64,000 bases of DNA, taken from contig JAIUNW010000007.1 of the NCBI GenBank assembly GCA_020161535.1, positions 173,990-237,989 of the forward strand, in the 5' to 3' direction. Positions 36,518-44,328 of this stretch are shown here, piece after piece. The stretch comes from Bacteroidota bacterium. GTDB lineage: Bacteria; Bacteroidota; Bacteroidia; Chitinophagales; Chitinophagaceae. Below the pieces are notes generated by a model, which worked only from the letters and a program-made list of their open reading frames with translations, ran no database searches and had not been told where the DNA came from. Every line of letters starts with the position of its first letter. Positions within the stretch are counted from its first letter, which is position 1. The position numbers and the translations under genes were made by a program.

Positions 36518-37645
36518 TTATGGTAAAAATGATAAAACGGTTTCAGTGATATAGGCAAGCTGTTCCTGATCCAATTCGGTGTGCATGGGGAGTGAAATAA
36601 CGCGACTGGTAAGCCAGTCGGTAACAGGCAACACCTGCTGATCGGAACCAAAGGCAGCAAACATTTTTTGCCGGTGCGCGGGCACCGGGTAATAAATCAT
36701 CGAGGGGATTTTTTTATCGGCGAGGTATTGGTGCAGTGCATCGCGGTCTGCACCTTCTACCAGCAAAGTGTACTGGTGAAACACATGTTTATTGTTCGGA
36801 CGACGAAAAGGTGTAACCAGGTTCGGGTGACCGGCAAATGCCTTGTCGTAGTAATCGGCTGCCGCTCTGCGGGCAGCAATATAGCCATCAAGCTTTGGCA
36901 GTTTCACATTCAACACCGCGGCCTGGATGCTATCGAGCCGGCTGTTGCAACCAACAATATCGTGGTAGTAGCGAATCGATTGTCCGTGGTTGGCAATCAT
37001 CCGCATCTTCGCTGCCAGGGCATCATCATTGGTACAGATCGCACCACCATCGCCATAACAGCCCAGGTTTTTAGAAGGGAAAAAAGAAGTGCAACCGATG
37101 GTACCGATCGATCCGGTTTTTTTTACACTGCCATCGCTGAAATAATAATCGCCTCCAATCGCCTGCGCATTGTCTTCGATCACGGGAATATGGTGCTTTT
37201 GCGCAATGGCCATGATCTTTTCCATATCGGCTGCTTGACCATACAGGTGCACCGGCACAATCGCTTTTGTTTTAGGCGTGATGGCTTTTTCCAGGGCCAC
37301 CGGGTCCATACAAAAACTGGCTTTATCTACTTCCACAAAAACCGGCTTCAAACGAAGCAGGGCAACCACTTCCACCGTTGCGATATAGGTAAAAGAGGGA
37401 GTGATCACTTCATCGCCTGGTTGCAGATCCAGGGCCATCATGGCAATCTGCAAAGCATCCGTTCCATTGGCACAGGGAATAACATGCTTAGACCCCAGGT
37501 AGCCGGCCAGCGCTCCTGAAAAATCTTGCACAGCCTTGCCATTGATAAAAGCAGTATTGTCAATTACCTCGTGAATGGCAGCATCGACTGACTCTTTGAT
37601 ATGCGCGTATTGACGCTTTAAATCGACCATTTGTATCGGATGCAT
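36518..37645 (-). CDS. DegT/DnrJ/EryC1/StrS-family sugar aminotransferase
   Basis: 375-aa PLP-dependent nucleotide-sugar aminotransferase. The PLP Lys lies in SFFPSKNLGCYGDGGA, with ANGTDALQIAMMALD, the Asp in VIEDNAQAIGG and NSRLDSIQAAVL typical of the family. It resembles WbpE/DegT enzymes that act on 3-keto-hexosamine uronates, which would fit the TviB-like dehydrogenase in the same operon. The start at 37645 is chosen because a TATTTTTG -7 box at 37669-37676 sits right at the alternative start. First gene of the operon. Confidence 0.9.
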   Translation of the reverse strand: MHPIQMVDLKRQYAHIKESVDAAIHEVIDNTAFINGKAVQDFSGALAGYLGSKHVIPCANGTDALQIAMMALDLQPGDEVITPSFTYIATVEVVALLRLKPVFVEVDKASFCMDPVALEKAITPKTKAIVPVHLYGQAADMEKIMAIAQKHHIPVIEDNAQAIGGDYYFSDGSVKKTGSIGTIGCTSFFPSKNLGCYGDGGAICTNDDALAAKMRMIANHGQSIRYYHDIVGCNSRLDSIQAAVLNVKLPKLDGYIAARRAAADYYDKAFAGHPNLVTPFRRPNNKHVFHQYTLLVEGADRDALHQYLADKKIPSMIYYPVPAHRQKMFAAFGSDQQVLPVTDWLTSRVISLPMHTELDQEQLAYITETVLSFLP

Positions 37646-37668
37646 ACTGCCTGCTTTTAAAATGCGCA

Positions 37669-37676
37669 CAAAAATA
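37669..37676 (-). promoter_or_regulatory. Candidate promoter of the nucleotide-sugar operon
   Basis: The minus strand reads TATTTTTG, an exact TAnnTTTG box, 23 nt before the chosen ATG of the DegT gene. The leader would be about 17 nt. Confidence 0.55.
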
Positions 37677-37708
37677 GCAAAATATAGGTAGGGTGAAAGT
37701 TTGAATTT

Positions 37709-37716
37709 AGTTTTGT
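37709..37716 (+). promoter_or_regulatory. Candidate promoter of waaA
   Basis: TAGTTTTG, an exact TAnnTTTG box, 22 nt before the waaA start. It is divergent from the box at 37669-37676, so one short region drives both surface-sugar units. Confidence 0.55.
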
Positions 37717-37738
37717 ACTAGTTTAACCCTTTGATTCA

Positions 37739-38998
37739 GTGAGTATTCTACTATACAATATTTTTCTACTTCTATATACTGCTGGCGTGCGGTTCGTTGC
37801 CCTATTCAATCCAAAAGCCCGCTTATGGATGCAGGGAAGGCAAAACTGGGCCGACAAACTGGAACAACAGCTTTCGGCGAGGCAAAAACGCCCGTTGATA
37901 TGGATGCATTGTGCATCGCTGGGGGAATTTGAACAAGGCCGACCCGTGTTGGAACAGATAAAAGCGCAATATCCTGATTATCAGGTGCTAATTAGTTTTT
38001 TCTCGCCTTCCGGTTATGAGGCGCGGAAAAACTATACCGGGGCTGACTGGGTAGTTTACCTGCCGATGGACAGTGCCAAGAATGCCAAACGTTTTGTTAC
38101 GCTATTGCAACCGGCCCTGGTTTTATGGATCCGCTACGAGTTTTGGTATTACTATTTGAATGAACTGCAGAAAAAAAAGATCCCGGTATTGCTGGTTTCG
38201 GGACTCTTTCGCCCTGCACAACCTTTTTTTCGTTGGTATGGCGCTTTGTACCGGCACATGCTTTTTTGTTTTAGGGCGTTGTTTATCCAGCAGCAATCAT
38301 CGGTGGACCTGCTCAACAGCATCGGCTTGAAAGAAGTTTATCTTACGGGCGATACCCGTTTCGACCGGGTGTCGGCCACCGCCGCAAATCCCATCCACCT
38401 GCCCGATATCGAAGCCTTTATCAAAGGCCGAAAAACATTGGTTGCCGGCAGCACCTGGCTCGAAGACGAAAAAGAGCTTGATCATTATTGCAACACGAGA
38501 ACAGCCAATTGTTATATCATCGCGCCGCATGAAATCAGTGAAGAGCATTTGGTCGACCTGGAAAAACTGGTGAAGAATAGTATCCGGTATTCGCGTTGGA
38601 AAAACGATCCGCAAAAGGATCATGCTTTCCAGGTGCTGATCATTGATAATATCGGACTGTTATCACGCCTCTATGCCTATGCCGACCTGGCCTATATCGG
38701 CGGCGGATTTGGCGACGACGGATTACACAATACGTTGGAAGCAGCGGTGTTTGGGGTGCCCATTGTTATCGGACCCAACTACGAAGATTATCCCGAAGCA
38801 ATCGAACTCATCGAGCAAGGCGCCGCCTTCTCCATCGCCACCGCGCTCGAGTTGGAAAAAACCTTCGATGAATTGTTCAGCAATGAAATTGAACGGAAAA
38901 AAGCTGCCGAAGCCGCAAAGCGCTATGTGAAAAACAATACCGGCGCCAGTAAAAAGATCATGGATTACATAGAAGCAAACCGCCTTCTGACCAATTGA
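37739..38998 (+). CDS. waaA: 3-deoxy-D-manno-octulosonic acid (Kdo) transferase
   Basis: 419-aa inner-membrane-anchored GT30 glycosyltransferase that adds Kdo to lipid A precursor. N-terminal membrane anchor (about 3-22), then LIWMHCASLGEFEQGRPV with the catalytic Glu, a middle ISFFSPSGYE, and the C-terminal nucleotide-sugar site AYIGGGFGDDGLHNTLEAA with PIVIGPNYEDYPEA. The start is a GTG; the next ATG would remove the anchor. Its 3' end overlaps the convergent gene by 34 nt. It shows that the organism makes Kdo-containing lipid A. Confidence 0.95.
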   Translation: MSILLYNIFLLLYTAGVRFVALFNPKARLWMQGRQNWADKLEQQLSARQKRPLIWMHCASLGEFEQGRPVLEQIKAQYPDYQVLISFFSPSGYEARKNYTGADWVVYLPMDSAKNAKRFVTLLQPALVLWIRYEFWYYYLNELQKKKIPVLLVSGLFRPAQPFFRWYGALYRHMLFCFRALFIQQQSSVDLLNSIGLKEVYLTGDTRFDRVSATAANPIHLPDIEAFIKGRKTLVAGSTWLEDEKELDHYCNTRTANCYIIAPHEISEEHLVDLEKLVKNSIRYSRWKNDPQKDHAFQVLIIDNIGLLSRLYAYADLAYIGGGFGDDGLHNTLEAAVFGVPIVIGPNYEDYPEAIELIEQGAAFSIATALELEKTFDELFSNEIERKKAAEAAKRYVKNNTGASKKIMDYIEANRLLTN

Positions 38999-39696
38999 AT
39001 AAAATGGCGAACGGTGTCTTTCGAATCATCCCAACCGAGCTTTAGTTTCAATTCGCGCTCCATCCAAAATTCAGCTTCCTGCAAAACGTGAAATGAATTG
39101 ATGGTTTTGATACTGCGCTCATACATCACTTCATCGCCCCGGAACAATTCATTGACAAAAACAAAACGATCATTGATGCCGATTGCTTTTTTCAGGTCGC
39201 GTACCGGTTCGCGGGTCAGCACTTCCGCTACTTCGATCGAATGTTGTTTTAATTTATCGTTCATGGAAGCGCCAACGGTATTGCCCATCACTTCGTTCAG
39301 TTCCCTGATCTCTTTCTGGTGCGCCAGTGTGGGAATTTCCTGCATCAGGCTTTGCAACCAATCGGGCGAAGGCATGGCGGCCGTTTCGGGCTGCGGTGTT
39401 GCCGTTGTTTCCTGGTGATCTGTTTCGGCAGGTGCGGTATTAGCCGGTTGAATCACCATCGCGCGGGTACCGGCATTGCCCGGCATCACCACCGCCACTT
39501 TGCTGGCCGGTTTAGGCACTGCTGCTGGTTGCGGTGCATACCGAATTTGCTGCTGCAATAGCGACTGCAATCGTTGTACCGTGTCTAACATAACAGCTGC
39601 ATCCGTTTGTTGACGGAGCTGTTCCTGCAATTTCTCTACCAGTGCCTGTACGTTTTCCATTCGTTGTGATACCTTTGGGTTCGTATTGGGTTTCAT
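38965..39696 (-). CDS. Conserved hypothetical protein, coiled-coil N terminus
   Basis: 243-aa soluble protein with no recognised domain. Residues about 10-50 look like a coiled coil (QALVEKLQEQLRQQ). About 55-110 is a Pro/Ala/Thr-rich linker. The C-terminal 90 residues are well-structured and look conserved: REPVRDLKKAIGINDRF, FRGDEVMYERSI and QEAEFWMERELKLKLGW. Such proteins occur as unannotated genes in Bacteroidota. Its 3' end overlaps waaA by 34 nt, and its 5' end is 27 nt from the divergent tdk. Function unknown. Confidence 0.75.
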   Translation of the reverse strand: MKPNTNPKVSQRMENVQALVEKLQEQLRQQTDAAVMLDTVQRLQSLLQQQIRYAPQPAAVPKPASKVAVVMPGNAGTRAMVIQPANTAPAETDHQETTATPQPETAAMPSPDWLQSLMQEIPTLAHQKEIRELNEVMGNTVGASMNDKLKQHSIEVAEVLTREPVRDLKKAIGINDRFVFVNELFRGDEVMYERSIKTINSFHVLQEAEFWMERELKLKLGWDDSKDTVRHFIQLVRRRFASM

Positions 39697-39723
39697 AAAG
39701 TTACAGAAAGTTCATCGTTTTAC

Positions 39724-40293
39724 ATGTTCATTGAACCTATATGGCATAAGAATCGGCAGGGCTGGATCGAGGTCATCTGCGGCTCCATGTTCTCGGGCAA
39801 AACCGAAGAACTCATCCGAAGGTTGAAAAGAGCCCGGATTGCCAACCAGCGCGTCGAGATTTTCAAGCCAGTCACCGACACCCGTTACGATACGACCAAT
39901 ATTGTATCGCACGACGAATCATTTGTCATCTCCACCCCCATCGAGAATGCCCAGTCCATGCTCTTACTCGCCAACAATGTTGACGTGATTGGCATTGACG
40001 AAGCCCAGTTTTTCGACGACCAGCTACCGGCGGTTTGTGACCAACTGGCCGCCAGCGGTATCCGGGTCATCGTGGCCGGACTCGATATGGACTACCTTGG
40101 CCGGCCATTCGGGCAAATGCCTTTTTTGCTCGCCAAGGCGGATTATATCACCAAGTTGCATGCCATTTGCATGAAATGTGGAAATATCGCCAGTTTCAGC
40201 TACCGCAAAAATGCAAACAACGAGCAAATCATGCTGGGCGAAAAAGAAAGCTACGAGCCCCGCTGTCGCAAGTGTTTTAACGATCCCGACTAA
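39724..40293 (+). CDS. tdk: Thymidine kinase (type II)
   Basis: Phosphorylates thymidine for the salvage of dTMP. The 189-aa protein has the P loop GSMFSGKTEEL (about 20-30), the Walker B-like IDEAQFFDD, the lasso region DMDYLGRPFG, and four zinc-binding cysteines (CMKCG near 151-155 and CRKC near 182-185). These are features of the cellular type II kinases. The C terminus ends NDPD. It lies ahead of ccmB with a 31-nt gap. Confidence 0.95.
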   Translation: MFIEPIWHKNRQGWIEVICGSMFSGKTEELIRRLKRARIANQRVEIFKPVTDTRYDTTNIVSHDESFVISTPIENAQSMLLLANNVDVIGIDEAQFFDDQLPAVCDQLAASGIRVIVAGLDMDYLGRPFGQMPFLLAKADYITKLHAICMKCGNIASFSYRKNANNEQIMLGEKESYEPRCRKCFNDPD

Positions 40294-40324
40294 CCCGGCT
40301 ACACCAACACGACCTGGCAACACC

Positions 40325-40975
40325 ATGAAAAAAATCATCGCCCTGCTTCGCAAAGACCTGCTGTTGGAATTTCGCCAGCAATACAGCTTATATGGCATTT
40401 TGCTCTATGTGGCCAGTACCGTTTTTGTGTTGTACCTGGCCATGGGCCAACCCGAAGACCACGTGTGGAATGGGCTTTTTTGGATGATCCAATTGTTTAT
40501 TTGCGTCAATGGCGTGGCCAAAAGTTTTTTGCAGGAGAACCGCGGTCGCATGCTGTATTATTATTCTTTGTCGGGTGCCCGCGACTTTATGCTCTCCAAA
40601 CTCTTGTTCAACACCCTGCTGATGGCCCTGCTCAGTGTGCTTTGCTGGCTGCTGTTCGGTTTGTTACTGGGCAACCCGGTCAGCAATGGCTGGCGGTTTT
40701 TGGGCATCTCGATTTTTGGCGGTTTTGGGCTTAGCCTGGTATTCACGTTTTTAAGCGCCATTGCTGCCCGTGCCCAGCAAAATGCAGCCATGATGGCTAT
40801 TTTGGGTTTTCCCTTGATCATTACCCAGCTATTAATGTTGATGAAATTGTCGAATACGGCCTTCAGCCAGGTAGTACAGGACAGTCTTTTACAAATGATT
40901 TTGTTATTGGCGGCCCTCGATGCCGGCGTGGTGGTGCTGGCCCTGATTCTCTTTCCTTTTCTGTGGAAAGACTGA
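40325..40975 (+). CDS. ccmB: Heme exporter protein B (CcmB), ABC permease
   Basis: 216-aa inner-membrane protein with six predicted membrane helices. The N terminus MKKIIALLRKDLLLEFRQQY and FGLSLVFTFLSAIAARAQQN are typical of CcmB, the permease of the CcmABC complex for heme handling in cytochrome c maturation. The ATG at 40325 agrees with this N terminus; an open frame upstream overlaps tdk and is not family-like. The ATPase gene ccmA is not adjacent, so it must be elsewhere. Confidence 0.9.
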   Translation: MKKIIALLRKDLLLEFRQQYSLYGILLYVASTVFVLYLAMGQPEDHVWNGLFWMIQLFICVNGVAKSFLQENRGRMLYYYSLSGARDFMLSKLLFNTLLMALLSVLCWLLFGLLLGNPVSNGWRFLGISIFGGFGLSLVFTFLSAIAARAQQNAAMMAILGFPLIITQLLMLMKLSNTAFSQVVQDSLLQMILLLAALDAGVVVLALILFPFLWKD

Positions 40976-41011
40976 TGTTTTTGTTGAAAGACTGATGTCG
41001 GGTCTTTCCCC

Positions 41012-41019
41012 TAATTTTG
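41012..41019 (+). promoter_or_regulatory. Candidate promoter of ccmC
   Basis: TAATTTTG, an exact TAnnTTTG box, 19 nt before the ccmC ATG and just after ccmB. The predicted leader is about 15 nt. Confidence 0.45.
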
Positions 41020-41038
41020 CAACACTTATTTTCAGCGT

Positions 41039-41707
41039 ATGCGTCTCTCCTGGTGGAAAATACTTTGCATGGTCCAGTTGCTCACCCTTGCCGTTGTTGG
41101 AATTGTTGGCGGCGTACCGGCAAAGCCCATCATCAACGAATCAATCCGGAACCTGTATTTCCATGTTTCCATGTGGTTTGCCATGATGATCCTGTTTACA
41201 GTAGCCCTGGTAAATGCCGTCAAATACTTACGTACCGGAAAATTGAAATATGATATTTATGCCGTTGAATACACCAATGCCGGTATCGTTTTTTGCATAC
41301 TCGGCCTGGTTACCGGTATGATCTGGGCCAATTATACCTGGGGCAAACCCTGGAGTAACGACCCCAAACAAACCGGTGCCGCCATCGCCCTGCTGATCTA
41401 CCTGGCCTACCTGGTGCTGCGGGGTTCGCTCACCGATATCGACAAAAGGGCCCGGGTAAGCGCCGTGTATGGCATATTCGCTTTTTTTATGCTGATCCCT
41501 ACGCTTTGGGTGATTCCTCGATTGCTGGAAAGCCTGCACCCGGGGGGCATGGGCAATCCTGCCTTCAATACCAAAGACGCCGATGTGCGGATGCGCGTGG
41601 TTTTCTGGCCCCTGGCCGTACCCGGCTGGACGCTGCTGGGCGTTTGGATCACTACCCTTCGCATCCGTATCCGGATATTGGAAGAAAAAAAATTACAACA
41701 TGCTTAA
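41039..41707 (+). CDS. ccmC: Heme exporter protein C (CcmC), cytochrome c assembly
   Basis: 222-aa membrane protein of the CcmC/CcsA heme-handling family with six membrane segments. The tryptophan-rich loop IWANYTWGKPWSNDPKQTG (about 100-118) is the heme-presenting WWD-type motif. Conserved heme-ligand histidines lie in YFHVSMW and in LESLHPGG. It transfers heme towards the chaperone CcmE. It overlaps the ccmD-like gene by 8 nt. Confidence 0.92.
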   Translation: MRLSWWKILCMVQLLTLAVVGIVGGVPAKPIINESIRNLYFHVSMWFAMMILFTVALVNAVKYLRTGKLKYDIYAVEYTNAGIVFCILGLVTGMIWANYTWGKPWSNDPKQTGAAIALLIYLAYLVLRGSLTDIDKRARVSAVYGIFAFFMLIPTLWVIPRLLESLHPGGMGNPAFNTKDADVRMRVVFWPLAVPGWTLLGVWITTLRIRIRILEEKKLQHA

Positions 41708-41921
41708 ATCTTGCTTTGTCACGTTTCTCTGCGCCGCGCTGCTCTTATTTTGCCTGCCCGTTTTTGCGCAAATGCCCAATGAACCAGTTCAGATGGCAGA
41801 TGGCCTTCGCGCCAATGGCAAGATTTGGGTCGTGGTAGCCGTTGTGTTTACCATCATTGCCGGGCTTTTCATTTACCTGATCAACCTGGATCGTAAACTC
41901 ACCGCGCTGGAGAAAAAATAA
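41700..41921 (+). CDS. CcmD-like small membrane protein
   Basis: 73-aa protein with a signal-like hydrophobic N terminus (about 5-23, ending VFAQ) and one membrane segment (IWVVVAVVFTIIAGLFIYLI, about 42-61), ending in a charged tail LDRKLTALEKK. Size, position after ccmC and 8-nt overlap match CcmD, which helps release heme-loaded CcmE. Similarity among CcmD proteins is weak, so the call rests mainly on context. Confidence 0.75.
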   Translation: MLKSCFVTFLCAALLLFCLPVFAQMPNEPVQMADGLRANGKIWVVVAVVFTIIAGLFIYLINLDRKLTALEKK

Positions 41922-41978
41922 CCTCGTTTCCGATAGCTTAAACACATATAAAAAAACAATTTCTAAAATCTAAGATCT

Positions 41979-43397
41979 ATGTCCGCACAGCAGGAATACA
42001 GCTTTTTTGGCGCTGTAGAAAGTAGTTTTGACAAGGCCGCGAAATTCACCACCTGGGATCCCGGCATTCTGGAGCAGATCAAACAATGCAACTCGGTGTA
42101 CCGCATGCATTTTCCCGTTAAAATCGGCGACCAGATTGAAGTAATCAAAGCTTATCGCGTTCAGCACTCGCACCATAAAACCCCTTGTAAAGGCGGTATC
42201 CGTTTTGCGACTTCTGTTAACCTCGATGAAGTGATGGCCCTGGCCGCCCTGATGACGTTTAAATGCGCCATTGTGAATGTTCCCTTTGGTGGTGCCAAAG
42301 GGGGTATCACCATCGATCCCAAGAAATACACGACCTATGAACTGGAAAAGATCACCCGGCGGTACACGCATGAGTTGATCAAAAAAAATTTCATCGGACC
42401 TGGCACCGATGTACCGGCCCCCGATTATGGTACCGGTGAGCGGGAAATGGCCTGGATCCTGGATACCTACCTCAGCATGAACCCCGGCGAGGTAGATGCC
42501 CTTGGTTGTGTGACCGGTAAGCCGGTTTCACAAGGCGGTGTTCGCGGTCGTCGCGAAGCCACCGGCCTGGGTGTATTCTTCGGCATCCGCGAAATCTGCA
42601 ATATGGCAGAGGTGATGAAGAAACTCGGCATGGAGCCTGGCGTTGAAAACAAAACCGTGGTGGTGCAGGGCCTGGGTAATGTGGGATACCATGCAGCCAA
42701 GTATTTCCGCGAAGGCGGCGCAAAAGTGATTGCCATTGCAGAATTTGAAGGCGCGATCACCCATCCCGACGGCCTTAACGAAGAAGCCGTATTCCAGCAC
42801 CGCAAAAAAACCGGCTCGATTTTGAACTTCCCTGGTGCTACCAATATTGTTAATTCGAATGAAGCGCTGGAATTGTCCTGCGATATCCTGATCCCCGCTG
42901 CCTTGGAAAACGTGATCAACGGCGAAAATGCACCCCGGGTGAAAGCCAAGATTATTGGCGAAGCGGCCAACGGTCCGCTGACCCCCGAAGCCGATGAAGT
43001 ATTTGCCGCCAAAGGCGTGTTGGTGGTACCCGACATGTACCTCAACGCAGGTGGTGTAACCGTGTCTTATTTCGAGTGGCTGAAAAACTTAAGCCATGTG
43101 CGCTACGGTCGATTGGAAAAGAGATTTACCGAAAACCAGAATAAGAATATCCTGAACCAGATTGAAGAGTTGACCGGCAGGAAAGTAGATGCGGCCACCA
43201 AGAGCATTATCGAACATGGAGCCGACGAAGTGGACCTGGTGTATTCGGGCCTGGAAGAGACCATGATCACCGCCACCCGCGAAATCATTGAGTGCTGGAA
43301 CAACAACAGCCAAATTCCGGATATGCGGACCGCGGCGTATGTGGTAGCCATTAACAAAGTGGCGACGAGCTATGCGGAGCTGGGAATATTTCCGTAG
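41979..43397 (+). CDS. Glu/Leu/Phe/Val dehydrogenase (glutamate dehydrogenase)
   Basis: 472-aa amino-acid dehydrogenase, probably NAD(P)-linked glutamate dehydrogenase joining glutamate and 2-oxoglutarate. Substrate-binding [16 protein letters not shown], active-site Lys in PFGGAKGGI, and [18 protein letters not shown]. The Rossmann part has [14 protein letters not shown] and the C-terminal [12 protein letters not shown]. It follows ccmD by 57 nt and is closed by a strong terminator almost 200 nt later. The glutamate rather than leucine specificity is inferred from length and pattern. Confidence 0.9.
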   Translation: MSAQQEYSFFGAVESSFDKAAKFTTWDPGILEQIKQCNSVYRMHFPVKIGDQIEVIKAYRVQHSHHKTPCKGGIRFATSVNLDEVMALAALMTFKCAIVNVPFGGAKGGITIDPKKYTTYELEKITRRYTHELIKKNFIGPGTDVPAPDYGTGEREMAWILDTYLSMNPGEVDALGCVTGKPVSQGGVRGRREATGLGVFFGIREICNMAEVMKKLGMEPGVENKTVVVQGLGNVGYHAAKYFREGGAKVIAIAEFEGAITHPDGLNEEAVFQHRKKTGSILNFPGATNIVNSNEALELSCDILIPAALENVINGENAPRVKAKIIGEAANGPLTPEADEVFAAKGVLVVPDMYLNAGGVTVSYFEWLKNLSHVRYGRLEKRFTENQNKNILNQIEELTGRKVDAATKSIIEHGADEVDLVYSGLEETMITATREIIECWNNNSQIPDMRTAAYVVAINKVATSYAELGIFP

Positions 43398-43417
43398 GAG
43401 ATTGGGTGTGTTTGTTT

Positions 43418-43522
43418 CCCGCAGTGTGTTTTTCTTACTGCGTTTTTTTCGCGCAGCGTTTTTTACGTGCAGCGTTTTTTTTCGCGCAAAGTTTTTTTGC
43501 ACTGAGTTTTTTCCCGCAGAGA
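43418..43522. repeat. Degenerate 15-17 bp tandem repeat with T tracts
   Basis: Six to seven imperfect units of the type CGCAGCGTTTTTT follow each other in the spacer after glutamate dehydrogenase. Each has a G/C-rich CGCAG-like core and a run of five to eight T. No coding frame or RNA fold is evident. Related words (gagaccacggg, accacggagac) recur nearby. Confidence 0.7.
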
Positions 43523-43595
43523 CCACGGGGGAGCAATGAACACAAAGGTTTTATGACAGAGATGCCTTAAAGGCTGAAAGAGATAGACATTTATT

Positions 43596-43629
43596 ACCCG
43601 TCGGGTTGCACCCGACGGGTATTTTTTTT
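43596..43629 (+). terminator. Strong terminator after glutamate dehydrogenase
   Basis: Perfect 11-bp stem, ACCCGTCGGGT / ACCCGACGGGT, with a 3-nt loop, then eight T. It lies 198 nt after the stop codon, beyond the T-tract repeats, so those repeats are probably transcribed. Confidence 0.9.
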
Positions 43630-43762
43630 GGCCAGGTCAGTTCTCGCTACGAGAAATAGACCACGGAGACGCGATGATTAAATGCAGGTTGATTCTTGTC
43701 GCAAGGAGCAATCTCACACCTATTGAAATTTACCAAAAACTCCACCTTCCCGCCCGCGGAGC

Positions 43763-43793
43763 AACCTTAAACTTTAAACATTAAACCTTAAAC
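43763..43793. repeat. Heptamer repeat (CCTTAAA-type), spacer copy 1
   Basis: About four heptamers of the form CCTTAAA/CTTTAAA/CATTAAA lie between the glutamate dehydrogenase terminator and the HsdR-N gene. The same repeat recurs at 50591, 56971 and 57071. The rest of the 43398-43799 spacer holds the T-tract repeats and the terminator; no gene is seen. Confidence 0.75.
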
Positions 43794-43799
43794 AACTGA

Positions 43800-44228
43800 T
43801 CATGGTATTTCTTCCATCGCCGTCAATCCCGTGGCAGAGCGGGCGAAGACATAGCTGGAGGCGCCGTTGGTGATGACGAGGTGGGGCACGGGTAGGGCCA
43901 GGTTGTAGCGAAGTAGTTGGTGCAGGGTGTCGTCATTCAGGGTAATGCTGGGGGCCTTGCATTCTACCAGGAGCCAGGGTTGGTGCTGGTGGTCGTACAC
44001 CAGGATATCAAAGCGCTTGTTCAGTTCCCCCAGTTTGATTTGTTTCTCAATGGCGATCAGTGCAGCCGGGTATTTTTTCGTTTGCAGCAGGTATTGTACA
44101 AAATGCTGCCGCACCCATTCTTCGGGGGTCAGGGCCACCCATTTTTTGCGGATGATATCAAAAATTTGCTCCCGTCCCTGCGACCGGCGCAAGCGGAACC
44201 TGTAATCGGGATATTTCAGTTGGACCAT
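43800..44228 (-). CDS. Stand-alone HsdR N-terminal nuclease-like domain protein
   Basis: 142-aa protein equal to the N-terminal PD-(D/E)XK domain of type I restriction subunit HsdR. Core: KRFDILVYD (catalytic Asp), then LLVECKAP (E-x-K), with QLLRYN as the downstream Gln motif. No helicase or methylase follows. Homologs are common single genes in Bacteroidota, so it is probably a chromosomal DNA-processing factor and not part of a restriction system. It is divergent from AMP nucleosidase across a repeat-bearing spacer. Nuclease activity is inferred from the intact motif. Confidence 0.8.
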   Translation of the reverse strand: MVQLKYPDYRFRLRRSQGREQIFDIIRKKWVALTPEEWVRQHFVQYLLQTKKYPAALIAIEKQIKLGELNKRFDILVYDHQHQPWLLVECKAPSITLNDDTLHQLLRYNLALPVPHLVITNGASSYVFARSATGLTAMEEIP

Positions 44229-44232
44229 ACCT

Positions 44233-44289
44233 TAATAGGAAGTTGAATCTGGATCAGGATGTTGATTCCTGATCAGGATGTTAAATCCG
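44233..44289. repeat. Three 19-bp tandem units in a divergent promoter region
   Basis: Units start at 44233 (degenerate), 44252 and 44271. The last two share GATCAGGATGTT and end in TTCC or ATCC. The junction forms the 12-bp palindrome TCCTGATCAGGA (44267-44278). It lies between the divergent HsdR-N and AMP nucleosidase genes, so it may be a set of operator sites. Confidence 0.7.
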
Positions 44290-44328
44290 GCTAATAGCCG
44301 TAAAGCTATAATGTTTTACCTTGTGAGG

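Noticed and set aside
36668..37519. 283-codon open frame on the plus strand
   Set aside because: Antisense to the DegT aminotransferase gene; no recognisable domain.
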